Assembly (NCBI GenBank): GCA_030704615.1
Contig: CM060731.1
Location: forward strand, 48,236,001-48,300,000
DNA length: 64,000 nucleotides
Reading direction: 5' to 3'
Origin: Takakia lepidozioides
Lineage: Eukaryota; Streptophyta; Takakiopsida; Takakiales; Takakiaceae
The notes under the pieces are model-generated. The model was not told where the DNA came from. It was given only the letters and a program-made list of their open reading frames with translations, and did not search any database. A program made the position numbers and the translations under genes. Of the stretch, positions 34,569 to 44,391 are shown piece after piece. Each line of letters opens with the position of its first letter. Positions within the stretch are counted from its first letter, which is position 1.

Positions 34569-36302
34569 ATGTGGTTCTTGTGCCTGAGGGGCCTTAAAAT
34601 ATGTTGTTCCAGATCTGTTCAGAGTGTCCCTATGTGGGGAGAGCGTCGCCATCATTCCTTTTCCCAGCGGCCAGTGTGGGGTTGGGCTATGGTGGAGAAC
34701 ACCTCTGGCACTTGTGAGGATGTGAGGAAACTATGCAGGGCAGGGCAACTGAAAGATGCATTGCACATTCTGAACAAACACGGCATCTGGGCAGATTCCA
34801 GTACTTATGTCTGTCTCTTGCGGGAGTGCATGAAAATCAGGAACCTTGCAATGGGAAAGCAGGTGCACAACCACATCATCCAAAGTGGATTCAAGCCATA
34901 CGCATTTCTATTCAACACCCTTGTTAACATGTATGCCAGCTGTGGGAGTATGGTAGATGCACGGCAAGTGTTTGAAACAATGCCTGACCGCAACATCTTT
35001 GTGTGGAATATCATGATAGCAGGTTATGCCAAGCATGGGGGTGGCAGGGATGCCCTCAAGGTTTATCAGCAGATGATACGGGGAGGGGTGAAACCAGACA
35101 ATGTCACATTCACTTGCATTCTCAGGGCATGTGCAAGTCTGTCAGCACTGGAAAAGGGCAAAGAGGTCCATGCTGACATCATCAAAGCGGCAATTGTACC
35201 AGATGTCATTCTGGAGACTGCCCTTGCTGCCATGTATGCCAAATGTGGAGCCATGAAGGATGCACGTCAAGTGTTTGACATTATGGCTCACAGGAATGTT
35301 GTCTCGTGGAGTGCGATTATTGCAGGATATACTCAGCATGGGTGTGGTATGGAGGCTCTCAAGATCTATGAGCAAATGATACAGGCAGAGGTGAAGCCTA
35401 ACAAGGTCACATTCATTTGCGTTCTCAATGCTTGTGCCAGCTTGGCAGCACTGGAAAAGGGCAGAGAGGTACATGCCGACATCATCAAAGCTGGAATTGC
35501 CCCAGATATCATTCTGGAAACTGCCCTTGTCAACATGTATGTGAAATGTGGGAACATGAAGGTTGCACATCGAGTGTTCGACAATATGGCTAAGCGAGAT
35601 GTGGTGTCATGGAGTGCCTTGATTGCAGGATACGCTCAGCATGGGTGTGTTAGGGAGGCTTTTGAGATCTACGAACAAATGATGTGGGAAGGGGTGAGGC
35701 CTGACAAGGTCACATTCATTTGCATTCTCAATGTGTGTGCCAGCCTGGAAGCCCTGGAAAAGGGCAAATTGGTCCATGCTGACATCGTAAAAGTTGGAAT
35801 TCTGCAAGATACCATTCTGGAGACTGCCCTTGTCGACATGTATGGCAAATGTGGGAACATGAAGGATGCGCGTCAAGTGTTCGACAATATGGCTAAGCGA
35901 GATGTGGTTTCATGGAGTGCTATGATCACAGGATATGGTCAGCATGGGTGTGGGAGGGAGTCCCTGCAACTATTTGAAAAAATGCAACAGGAAGGCTTAA
36001 AGCCGGACAGCACCACCCTTACATGTGTTCTTTCTGCATGTAGCCATGTGGGCCTTGTTGATGAAGGCCGACACTACTTTGATTCCATGATTGGAGATCA
36101 TGGCCTCAGTCCGACGGCAGAACATTTTGGATGCATGGTGGACCTTCTTGGCCGTGCAGGGCAATTGGATGAGGCAGAGGACTTCATCAACAAAATGCCA
36201 ATCACACCAGGTGTTGAGGTGTGGGGGGCCTTGCTCAGCGCCTGCAGAAATCATGACAATGTGGAGATAGCAGAACGCGCGGTAAAATGCCTTCTCAAAT
36301 GA
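34569..36302 (+). CDS. PLS-class pentatricopeptide repeat (PPR) protein, no DYW domain
   Basis: PLS-type PPR proteins bind organelle RNA base by base and commonly direct C-to-U editing in mitochondria or chloroplasts. The frame is intronless, 577 codons from the first ATG. The upstream extension opens with GTG and is not used. The N-terminus is Arg/Ser-rich with RRHHSFSQR, like a mitochondrial presequence. About 15 motifs follow in P-L-S order, each S motif ending VVSW or similar (RNVVSW, RDVVSW), each P motif ending VTF. Three consecutive 101-residue PLS modules are near copies. The protein stops after AERAVKCLLK at the start of the E1 motif. Codons after the TGA read DPQYTG, which in relatives continues the E domain, so the C-terminus seems lost by a recent stop. 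Editing would need a partner supplying a DYW domain. Confidence 0.88.
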   Translation: MWFLCLRGLKICCSRSVQSVPMWGERRHHSFSQRPVWGWAMVENTSGTCEDVRKLCRAGQLKDALHILNKHGIWADSSTYVCLLRECMKIRNLAMGKQVHNHIIQSGFKPYAFLFNTLVNMYASCGSMVDARQVFETMPDRNIFVWNIMIAGYAKHGGGRDALKVYQQMIRGGVKPDNVTFTCILRACASLSALEKGKEVHADIIKAAIVPDVILETALAAMYAKCGAMKDARQVFDIMAHRNVVSWSAIIAGYTQHGCGMEALKIYEQMIQAEVKPNKVTFICVLNACASLAALEKGREVHADIIKAGIAPDIILETALVNMYVKCGNMKVAHRVFDNMAKRDVVSWSALIAGYAQHGCVREAFEIYEQMMWEGVRPDKVTFICILNVCASLEALEKGKLVHADIVKVGILQDTILETALVDMYGKCGNMKDARQVFDNMAKRDVVSWSAMITGYGQHGCGRESLQLFEKMQQEGLKPDSTTLTCVLSACSHVGLVDEGRHYFDSMIGDHGLSPTAEHFGCMVDLLGRAGQLDEAEDFINKMPITPGVEVWGALLSACRNHDNVEIAERAVKCLLK

Positions 36303-37174
36303 GATCCACAGTACACAGGCCAAGAGGTCCAACTCTACTGGCACTGTGAACTGCCCAATTGAATGTGGGAAGCTCTTCATACTTGTCCACTGAGAAAGGC
36401 TTGTCCCCGATAGCCTCTGGCAGACTGCCAAACCTATCCACACCCCGAGAGGTTGCAGTCTTCCAGCTCCATCAGCTAGCCAACAGACTGGGGTAGTCTC
36501 ATCATACTGTGGCAAGTTATCTATGGATACCCCCCCACAAGGGCAGATTCTTCCAGCTGATTAAAGTGCACAGGGACAGCATTTGATAATGACCACTGCA
36601 GTTGATGCAAAGACATTGTCTAAGATCCTGGTGTAGAAAAAGCCTTCATGAGGACCTTTCATTTCTTATGCTGTGAGCAGAGAGCAGCTCTCTCATCCAG
36701 ACTTGGTTAAATTAAGATGCCATACAGTAGGCATCTCATAGGCTTTTCCACCCATCAGCATTGGCAATGAACCTTGCTTTCACAATAGATCCAACAGCTT
36801 TACATATGCCATGGCAAATGACTATGGTGCAACAGTGGCTGCAGGTTTGGGTTCGCTTTCGTAATCCGCTGCATGCTCCACAAGACATTGTGATGCAGAA
36901 CCAAGATACTTGACATGCTTTAGTCTCAATATCAAGCACAGGTGTTGAATCAGGGGACACACTCCATTGGCTTGTTCTTCCCTCATCATCACTCAATATG
37001 GCAAATGTGAAATAAACTCATGGGCAGGAAAGACAGTCATACCATGCACCTCAGTGTGCATCAACAAAGCTGGGTCCTCTGTAGGCAATGCTACTACTAT
37101 TCAAAGGTTCACACATTGTTCTTCAGAATTTCCACCTAAGGTTCACATAGCTAGGGTAGAATCAGTGTACATAC
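36303..37174. other. Gap between the PPR and GluTR-binding-protein genes
   Basis: 36303-36330 looks like former PPR E-domain codons. The rest should hold the C-terminal exons of the GluTR-binding protein, but I could not place its expected HMN-x-DH segment. A weak candidate (VKARFIANADG, minus strand near 36780) is not enough to call. Confidence 0.4.
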
Positions 37175-39371
37175 TGCAATGGGAGTTGTGAATTGAGCAA
37201 TGGGATCAACAGCTGTTGCTTTATACTCCCCCCCCGTGAAATCTGCTGGTAATTGCCAGTAGTTCAAACATTAAGTCAAGCCAAGAAATCCTTGCACCCC
37301 ACTTCAACTATGGTTTAAAGAGCTTTTGAATGAGAGGCAGAATCTCCAGACAGGTTCCGTCTGATTTCCAGAAGAAAAGGTGGAGGGCTGCAAGGATGTG
37401 AGGATGCAGAAATGACTGTCATATCCTATGAAGTAGAGAGAAGGGAGATATTACCTCCAAAGGCTGCAAAAGCAGTGACTGATCCTGTGAGGAACTTCAC
37501 CTTCTTGGGCTCAATACGCACCAGCCTAAAGTCGCCAAAGTCCACCTTCCAACCAGCAAGCAAGAATGTAATATAATCTTAGATGCCTAGACATTTATCA
37601 TGCACACTGACTACGACCCCGACACCTCCTCCCTCCTGCAGTGCACCAACACTTTACCTAGAATGCATTTGAGGGAATGGCATTTGATGACTACTATAAT
37701 GATGCTCAGGTAGATGACAATAAAGCCAACATCCACAGAACAAGACTAAAGCCACAAAAAGTTCGTATGACTGGTTGTTTGGTACAACAATAGCTCCCCA
37801 GGACCCTCTTGCCTCACCATTTTGTTTATGTTTCAGGTGCGTGGTGAGCTTTGCAAGCAAAGGCCACAGGGGAGTAGTACCCAATCTCCTTTTACCACCT
37901 ACTTGTTAGTTTTGGGCCCAGCATAGATAAACAAACCCATCGCCAAATGACAGTGTGCATGGGCATATATAAAAGTGAAGAGCGGAAGGATAAGGAAAGA
38001 CAAGCTCTACCCAGAAAGCATCTGGATGTCTTTTCATGTAAGCAGCTCGCACAGCAGCCCAGTCTTGTTCAGATACCTGTCCACAGCTTTCAATGTTATG
38101 CCTGCCCTCTGACACGTTCACCACTGATTCAACAAATGTACTCACTTTGACTACTAAGTTGTATGGATACTAATCACATGCACAAAAAGTCCTCCAAAAA
38201 CATTGTTCAATCTGGTAATGCCAAGTTCAAATACAATCGAAACAGGGGGGCACCCAGATTTCAGCTCCGACATGCATGGAAAACCAACAATGGAAAAGGC
38301 TTACTGTTTCTGCTTCACCAATGATGGTAACAATGGTGTCACTTTTATCCAATGGATCCCTAGGCACAAGCAAGGAGCATTTACCTCCAAATCCTGCCAC
38401 CACAGAACCACCCATGATCAGTTTTTTCACATACAAGGCCTATCTGGTGATCATCCACAGGTATTTCTTAGAAGAAGGCTTGGTAAGTCAGTTCTGCAAG
38501 GAGTTAAGAAAAACCTTGTGTGGGGCTAATTGCATTTCTCAAACTCATCATAGCTGTTAAAGATCAGAAACAGAACATTCAGGGGGGAAAAGGGAGTTGT
38601 GTTGACCTTGGTATGAGGGGACAAAGAGCTGATTGCAAGAATAGGACGCCCCTGCTTGTCGGCCGCAAAAGCAACCATGGACCCCACAGGGTACCCATCA
38701 TACTTCTACACCCATGCATCCACCCGCTGCCTGTCACTTCAGACTAACTCAGATGATCACTCAGTTTAAGATCCAATGACAGATTCATCTCACTACAATG
38801 ACTTAATGACACATTAAGGTGTTTCCCATCTAGTCAATAGTATGTACCACCTTTGTAGTGCAGCAAATCGTCAGAAGGTTGCAACTAATTCATACACCCC
38901 TTCCCCCATCTCTCTCTCTCTGCATGTTATGTAGTTTCTTTCTCTCTTTAAGAGATTATGCCTTCTGCTATCGGAGCCACATTGCTTAGAGTCTTGCATG
39001 AGGCACTCCATTTGCGTGTGACATTTGGGGTTAGATTTGTTCGTTGGTTTCAGTGGGTTCTACTGTGTCCTTCTGGCAGTCCAATGGACATAATACATTT
39101 CCTTCTTTCATCATGTCCCCCCCAGCCCACACACTCTAACAACAAAGCTGGCAAACAAAGTGTGCTGAGTATGTCAACTAGAGCAAGACTCCCCGTCTAA
39201 AGTATCCCTTATATTATAGAAACCATCCTAACTTAAGGCAAGGTAGTTAGACAACCTGAGACTGAACTAGAAAGCTTTACACACCTCAGATATGGTGGAA
39301 AGCGTGCCACTTAAGCTGCGATCCAAGATTGTGTGCGCTTCCTCCACATGCGTTAATCTTGCTGCCCCTTT
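37175..39371 (-). CDS. GLUTRBP: Glutamyl-tRNA reductase-binding protein (GluTRBP/PGR7-like), incomplete
   Basis: This chloroplast FMN-split-barrel protein holds glutamyl-tRNA reductase at the stroma membrane and protects it, controlling tetrapyrrole synthesis. Minus-strand exons: 39371-39285 (KGAARLTHVEEAHTIL), 38705-38607 (YPVGSMVAFAAD...SSLSPHTK), about 38439-38305 (KCSLLVPRDPLDKSDTIVT), 38076-38011 (AAVRAAYMKRHPDAFW), 37545-37455 (VDFGDFRLVRIEPKKV) and 37245-37175 (EYKATAVDPIAQF). All have GT-AG borders and agree in phase, except before KCSLL. There the homologous acceptor at 38393 is out of frame by one. A farther acceptor at 38439 keeps the frame but adds about 18 residues. The N-terminal transit exon and the C-terminal exons are not firmly placed, so functionality is uncertain. 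Confidence 0.8.
37875..38010. other. GluTRBP intron
   Basis: Part of the intron between the exons ending at 38011 and starting at 37545. It holds no recognisable repeat. Confidence 0.4.
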
Positions 39372-39475
39372 CTGCAGGTCATGCACCACACAAGTGAAGG
39401 AATATCAGGTCCTTGACCATGCAACATATTCTAAAACTCAAATTCCATTTGGAGACTTACAGGGGGAGTCTTAGA

Positions 39476-39903
39476 GGATGTACTCATGAGATGTTGTTAG
39501 ACGTAGCCTTGTGGCCATAGACCCCGCGCTCAGTTTGGGTGGATCATGAGGGAACAGACACTACCTTTGTGAGGGGCTCTCTTTGAAAGTGGGACTTACT
39601 TTGGTTTAAACAAGTAGTTTTGGCTTTCCAGATATCCTCCACACAAGCATCAAATTGCTGTGTGTGAGCTGCCCAGCAATTAGACCCCAACAGGGCCCAG
39701 GGGTTTAGGCTCAGCCTCGAGATTTTCAAAGTTAGTGAAGAGAGAGAGAGAGAGAGAGAGAATGTACTCATAAGACGTTGTTTGCCGTAGCCTTGTGGCC
39801 ATTGACCCCGCGCTCAGTTTGAGCAGAACACAAAGGGACAGAACCTACCTCTGTCAGGGGCTGACGTCGGTAGCAAGAATTACCTTGATATAGAACATTG
39901 ATC

Positions 39904-39962
<59 letters not shown>

Positions 39963-40724
39963 TACTCATAAGACGTTGTTTGCCACGCCTTGTGCCATTG
40001 ACCCTGCGCTCAGTTTGAGCGGAACAATGGTAAATGGGAAAACCTGCAATGGGAGGATCGCCTATCCCCACTTGCACTGGGCGCAACCAGGAAATCGAAA
40101 CTGAAGAACACTTCTTCTTTTATTGCCCTCTATACTATGAGACCTGTGGGAGATTCAACTGTCTATTACGTGATCCAATCTCTCACTGAAGTCTTCCATT
40201 ATGAGGATCAGAAATTCTTGGCAGCTTATCAACATGAGGCCTTGGACCTTAGGCAATCCCTTGAGCAGTAGTTGCTTCTGGGCTGCTTTTGGCTGTGGTT
40301 TTGTCTCTTCTTTCTTGTTTTTCCCTTTTGTCCCATAAGCTCTTTGAGCTTTCCACGGATGTTATAAAGTACCATTTCATTCATTTCATTTGTCAGGGGC
40401 TGACGCTGGTAGTATGACTTGCCTTGAAACAAACAATTGATCCGAGTTTCCAGATATCCTCTAGAAATCCGTTCACACAAACATCAATCTGCTGTGTGTG
40501 ATTTGCCCAATAACTAGACCCCAAAAGGGCCTCAAGATTTTCAAAGTTGGCAAGCAGAGGTACAGGAACAATTTCCTTGATTGATTCGAATGGGGTGTCT
40601 CTCTGGTGAGAGTACCCAGGTTGCCCCCGCAACGGGCATTTGCAATCCCCCTTTCCTCTCTGTGTCTGCTTGCTCTTCAAAGGTAGGCTTCCCGCCCTGA
40701 GTTTAATATTCAGTCTAGTGCCGA

Positions 40725-40731
<7 letters not shown>
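39476..40731 (-). mobile_element. Cluster of LINE family B fragments in GA microsatellites (antisense)
   Basis: At least four pieces match the 3' part of LINE B in reverse: 39476-39735, 39760-39905, 39960-40026 and 40392-40731. Three open with GTACTCAT(A/G)AGA, the reversed LINE 3' end. The first, second and fourth break off on their 5'-truncated side directly into a GA run (39736-39760, 39906-39959, 40728-40758). They lie upstream of, or in the first intron of, GluTRBP. Confidence 0.82.
39906..39959 (+). repeat. (GA)n microsatellite, about 27 units
   Basis: Uninterrupted GA dinucleotide run between two antisense LINE B fragments. Shorter runs lie at 39736-39760 and 40728-40758. Confidence 0.98.
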
Positions 40732-40759
<28 letters not shown>

Positions 40760-40760
<1 letters not shown>

Positions 40761-40969
40761 GAGCTAGTGAGAGAGGAAAAAAGAGACAGACAGTACTTTG
40801 TGGGCTTGTATCTGCTCCCAGTACTTGGTTTCTTCATCCACCTTCTCACTCGGCATCCACACCAAGCCACATTGAACTCCGGCCTATTGTGCATTACTCC
40901 AGCTGCACTCTTAACGTTTTGAAAGGCACCCATATTTCTTGAAGCTTTGTTGAAGAACTCAAAGACCAT
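40760..40969 (-). other. Candidate N-terminal exon (possible transit peptide) upstream of GluTRBP
   Basis: A minus-strand frame from the ATG at 40969 begins MVFEFFNKASRNMGAFQ and continues with Arg/Ser/Lys-rich sequence without acids, compatible with a transit peptide, until it meets the GA run. It lies upstream of the first firm GluTRBP exon. No splice link was shown and the sequence was not recognised as homologous. Confidence 0.25.
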
Positions 40970-41499
40970 CAGTGATTTGTGAAGTCCTTGTATAGTTACA
41001 GCTTATAGACTACTTACTACGGATTTACTAAACTAGCATTGCACCATGGCCCTTTCCATGTGTGCCTCTACCCTTCGTCCTTGAGTCACACAAATTCTTT
41101 ATTTTTCTGCGAAAATGCACAACTTTCACTGTGGCTCTGCACTTCAGACCATACTCCGCATGGAGTGGCGATATGCTGAGTTATGGTCAAGATTGCCAGG
41201 ACTTCAGTTTTTTTTTTTTCTTCCCCCAAGTCACTTAGAAGAAAAGTTGTTCCCAGCAACTTTCAACATCATCCAATTCACAAGACTATGTTTATCCGTA
41301 GCTTACATTATCATGAAAACAAGAGCCTCTGCATTCTGGAGTTTAACTGAATTCAAATATGAGCACTGGAGAGATACTATCCAGAGATGATGCAAACAAG
41401 CATAATCGTGATCCTATCCTTTCGAACACTATGAAACATTCCATGATGGTGTAGAGTGGAATTTGAGGGTGTCCAAAGTCATAACCAGTGTTGTGCAGG

Positions 41500-41700
41500 T
41501 TCTGCCTTTTTAAGGAACCCGCCGGGTCCGGGTTCGGGTTTTTCTTTGGAGCCAAGTCCGGGTCCGGATCTGGGTTTTTGAAATTTGGAAAATCCGGGTC
41601 CTGGTTCGGGTCCGGGTTTGTCAACATGGACTCGGGTTAGGGTCCGGGTAGTTGTTGGGAAATATTAGCGGGTTCACGGGTTCGGATCCGGGTCCTAGTT
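41500..41700. repeat. CCGGGT-type short repeat
   Basis: Many copies of GGGTCCGGGTTCGGGT-like words within 200 bp, with interspersed T-rich spacers. On the minus strand this reads as NPDPDPD-like peptides, a pattern often seen in plant transposon ends. No element border was found. Confidence 0.6.
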
Positions 41701-42501
41701 AATTGATTAAATAAATTAGAAAAATAAGATTAATTAGGGATAAAATTATTTTTGGCTGGAAAAAATTCAAACCTAATAATGAATTTTATTTTAAGAGAAA
41801 ATATACCATGAATATGTATTGCTCATTCAACACAAGAATTAAAATAGAAGTTTGAGTTCCATTTTCTATTTTTTAATATCAATTCTTTAAACATGTTAAG
41901 AATAGTAATATGCCTCAAGGATAGATCATTATAGCATGGATGTGTAGGATCTGGCCTAATAATAATATAAGACGCCTCCTTGGGGAGGTGTAAATTATGG
42001 TGTGCAGCGGGAGAAGGTAATTCTTCTGTGTTGATTATCGAATTGTGCTCTTTCCTCTCAACTTGGAATTTCTTTTCTGAATGGAGTTTCTGATTGTGGT
42101 TGATGCTTGTAGATGGATAGTATGTGCTTATGTGAGACGTGTTTTGGTTAATTCTTTTCCCTGGGGGAGCTTATAGATATGTGTGTCTCCTTTCAACTCA
42201 CGGAGTAATGTCTTCATGGATACTTTCTGGACAATTCGTCTTTGCTTTTTTGAGATCTTCCGATTCGCTTCCGTCAATTTGTAGGTTTCATTGCATGATT
42301 TCTGTGAGATAGTTTATATCTGTGGGAATCGGATCTACATAGGTTGGTTTTCCACACTGTTTCCCTTCCACAGAAACTTTTGGAGTAGGAGGGCTGACAC
42401 CTGGATTTTTTAGTGTGCACAAAGTGCTGATATATGTACAATCAATCGAAGGGATGGGTACAGTTATGTGCGAGAATTATTATGTAGCTTTGATTACGTG
42501 T

Positions 42502-43785
42502 CTAATCGACTTGAACATCATCATCCGGAGCTTCTTCGTCCTCATCAAGCTGCAAGTTTTCTTGCTCATCAGAATCATTGTCATAAATGGCATGGTCACC
42601 AAAAAACACATCTGAATCATCTTCCACCTCGGTTTCAATGACCATGTCTTCATCTTCTTCTCCAACATCCGCATCTGATGGAGCCTCATCGTATAGGGTC
42701 CGGGATGCATTGTCCGGGGCGTCATCATTATCTTGTACCCCCTCTATCCACCCTCGGCCAACATCAGTGTCATCATTACTAGTCTCTTCCTCCTCCGCAT
42801 TTGCCTCGCCCCATGTAGATCCCCGACCATGATAGATACGTCTTCCTCTTGGCTGAGCATGCACAACCACCTTCCAATTTCCTGATCCGGAGAAGAAAAC
42901 TTGTTCAATGTCTGAAGGCCATGAAAAAGGCTCATAAATAGACTCGAGCCTATCTGTATTGACGCGCATGAAACCACACTCGTCTTCCACTATTGTTGCG
43001 GATGGCCCCACAAGATGTGGCTGGAACCACCTTGCCTTGAAGATAAGAGGCCGGTGCCTTGTATACTGAAGTTGGAGTATGCTCTCAAACTCTCCAAAGT
43101 AGTTGAGTGTGCTCATGGTAGGTCGTGTATCTCCCCTGCCCCACATGAAGTCTTGCCAATATGAGGCACACAAGCCAAAATCAAACGTTGTTTTGCGCTT
43201 CATGTCAAGAGCACGAATGCGGAAATGACGACCATGAACCCAAATCGCCGTATATGAGGTCGCAAATTGAGAGGGACCCCTTGCAATGTCTTGCACCAAA
43301 TCTGAAACCACCTCACTTTTCGCAATGTTATCCTCTACTTCAGTCCAAAAGTCAATGGCAGAATGAACTTAGAGGCTGCAATTCCATGGGCAATTCTTGT
43401 GAAGGCACATTCCTACGCCGGCCCCTTGCTCGCGGAGCGCGTGTAGTCGCCCTTGCATGATTCTGCCTCCACGCAACCGTCTCCTCCTGTCGTTGCTGAA
43501 CAAGGTTATTGTATCTTGCCTCCCACTCATGTATGGATGGGATGTTCTTCAGTATGAACTCATGCGCTTGGTTAATCGCCATGATGGGTAATTTTACCCT
43601 CTTTGAATTTTTGGGCAAAATGATGTCCTTGGTTCGTACATCCTCATCTTCCTTCCACATCGGAGGGGCTTCCTTATCCACCCTTGCCAAGTACTCAATG
43701 CAGTAGAACATAGCCTCTTGCAATGTATACCCCTCCGCCATACTACCCTGCCATGCGCATGTGTAGGTGGCCATGGCGAATGAAG
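42502..43785 (-). pseudogene. CACTA (En/Spm-type) transposase, C-terminal part (DUF4216)
   Basis: CACTA transposases (tnp2 family) carry a DDE core followed by DUF4218 and DUF4216. Here only the distal part remains. The frame 43785-43352 reads GSMAEGYTLQEAMFYCIEYL, the conserved stretch after DUF4218, and ends in an Arg-rich segment. After a shift or intron near 43340, the frame 43311-42502 has the DUF4216 pattern: YFGEFESILQLQY, then FKARWF, then DECGFMRVN, then PFSWPSDIEQVFF. A 100-residue Asp/Glu-rich tail follows. The catalytic core that should lie above 43785 is absent; a different gene occupies that place on the other strand. Confidence 0.72.
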
Positions 43786-44391
43786 AGGAGTATCTGGCAC
43801 TCATTTCAGAAGATACCCCAGAGCGGAGGGCGACAAGGCTGAAATGCCGTCTCGCAGAGTTGGAGCATAGGAGCAACGTCCATACGAAGTTGTTCTTTGG
43901 CTTTCTCGAACGTGATGTGGTGATGGTTGCAGGGGAGATTCTGAAGTGGTCTGTGAAGAAATGTGGGGAGACTGATGGAGAAGCGCGCCATTTGTTTGAT
44001 ACAAGCCCGGATGTGCAGCGCATGGTATTGATAAGTTGTTATTTTCTCAAATTTAAAGTAATCTCCTATGTTTTGATTGAATATTCTTGTATCTTTGATT
44101 TTGTTTCATTTATGTTCTATTTTGTAGCTTGGTTGCCGTGCCTATGGAGAATTTGGCTCCAATCCAGATAAGCGTGGTGTGGAGGCATTCAAGGCTTTGT
44201 CACATGTTGTCGTCAAAGCAAGAAATGACACTGCTCATTTCCAAGACCTTCAAGCTTTGGATGCAATTGTGAGGAGCTGCACTGTTGCGATTTCAGAGTG
44301 GCCTCAGCTTGAAGCCAAGTACCCAATGCAAGTGAAGATCATTTTGAAGTATAAGGAGTCTAAGAGACTCTTACCGGATTGCTTCCAGTGA
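43767..44391 (+). CDS. Two-exon gene of unknown function (173 residues)
   Basis: I do not recognise the family. Exon 1 (43767-44024) ends at GT and exon 2 (44128-44391) begins after TTTTGTAG. Both borders are phase 0, giving a 173-residue protein. It starts MAMANEEEYLAL, has a charged helical stretch (ERRATRLKCRLAELEHR), then HTKLFFGFLERDVVMVAGEI, and ends ESKRLLPDCFQ. It is mostly helical with no signal peptide or membrane segment. Its first codons overlap the broken end of the CACTA transposase on the opposite strand. The balanced composition and clean intron argue for a real or recently real gene. It could be captured DNA or part of another element. Confidence 0.55.

Noticed and set aside
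35142-35570. Minus-strand frames opposite the PPR gene
   Set aside because: They are shadows of the repetitive PPR coding strand, recurring once per module.
36736-36996. Minus-strand frame as the GluTRBP C-terminus
   Set aside because: Only a short VKAR-like similarity. The expected HMN-x-DH block is missing and frames do not join to the exon ending at 37175.
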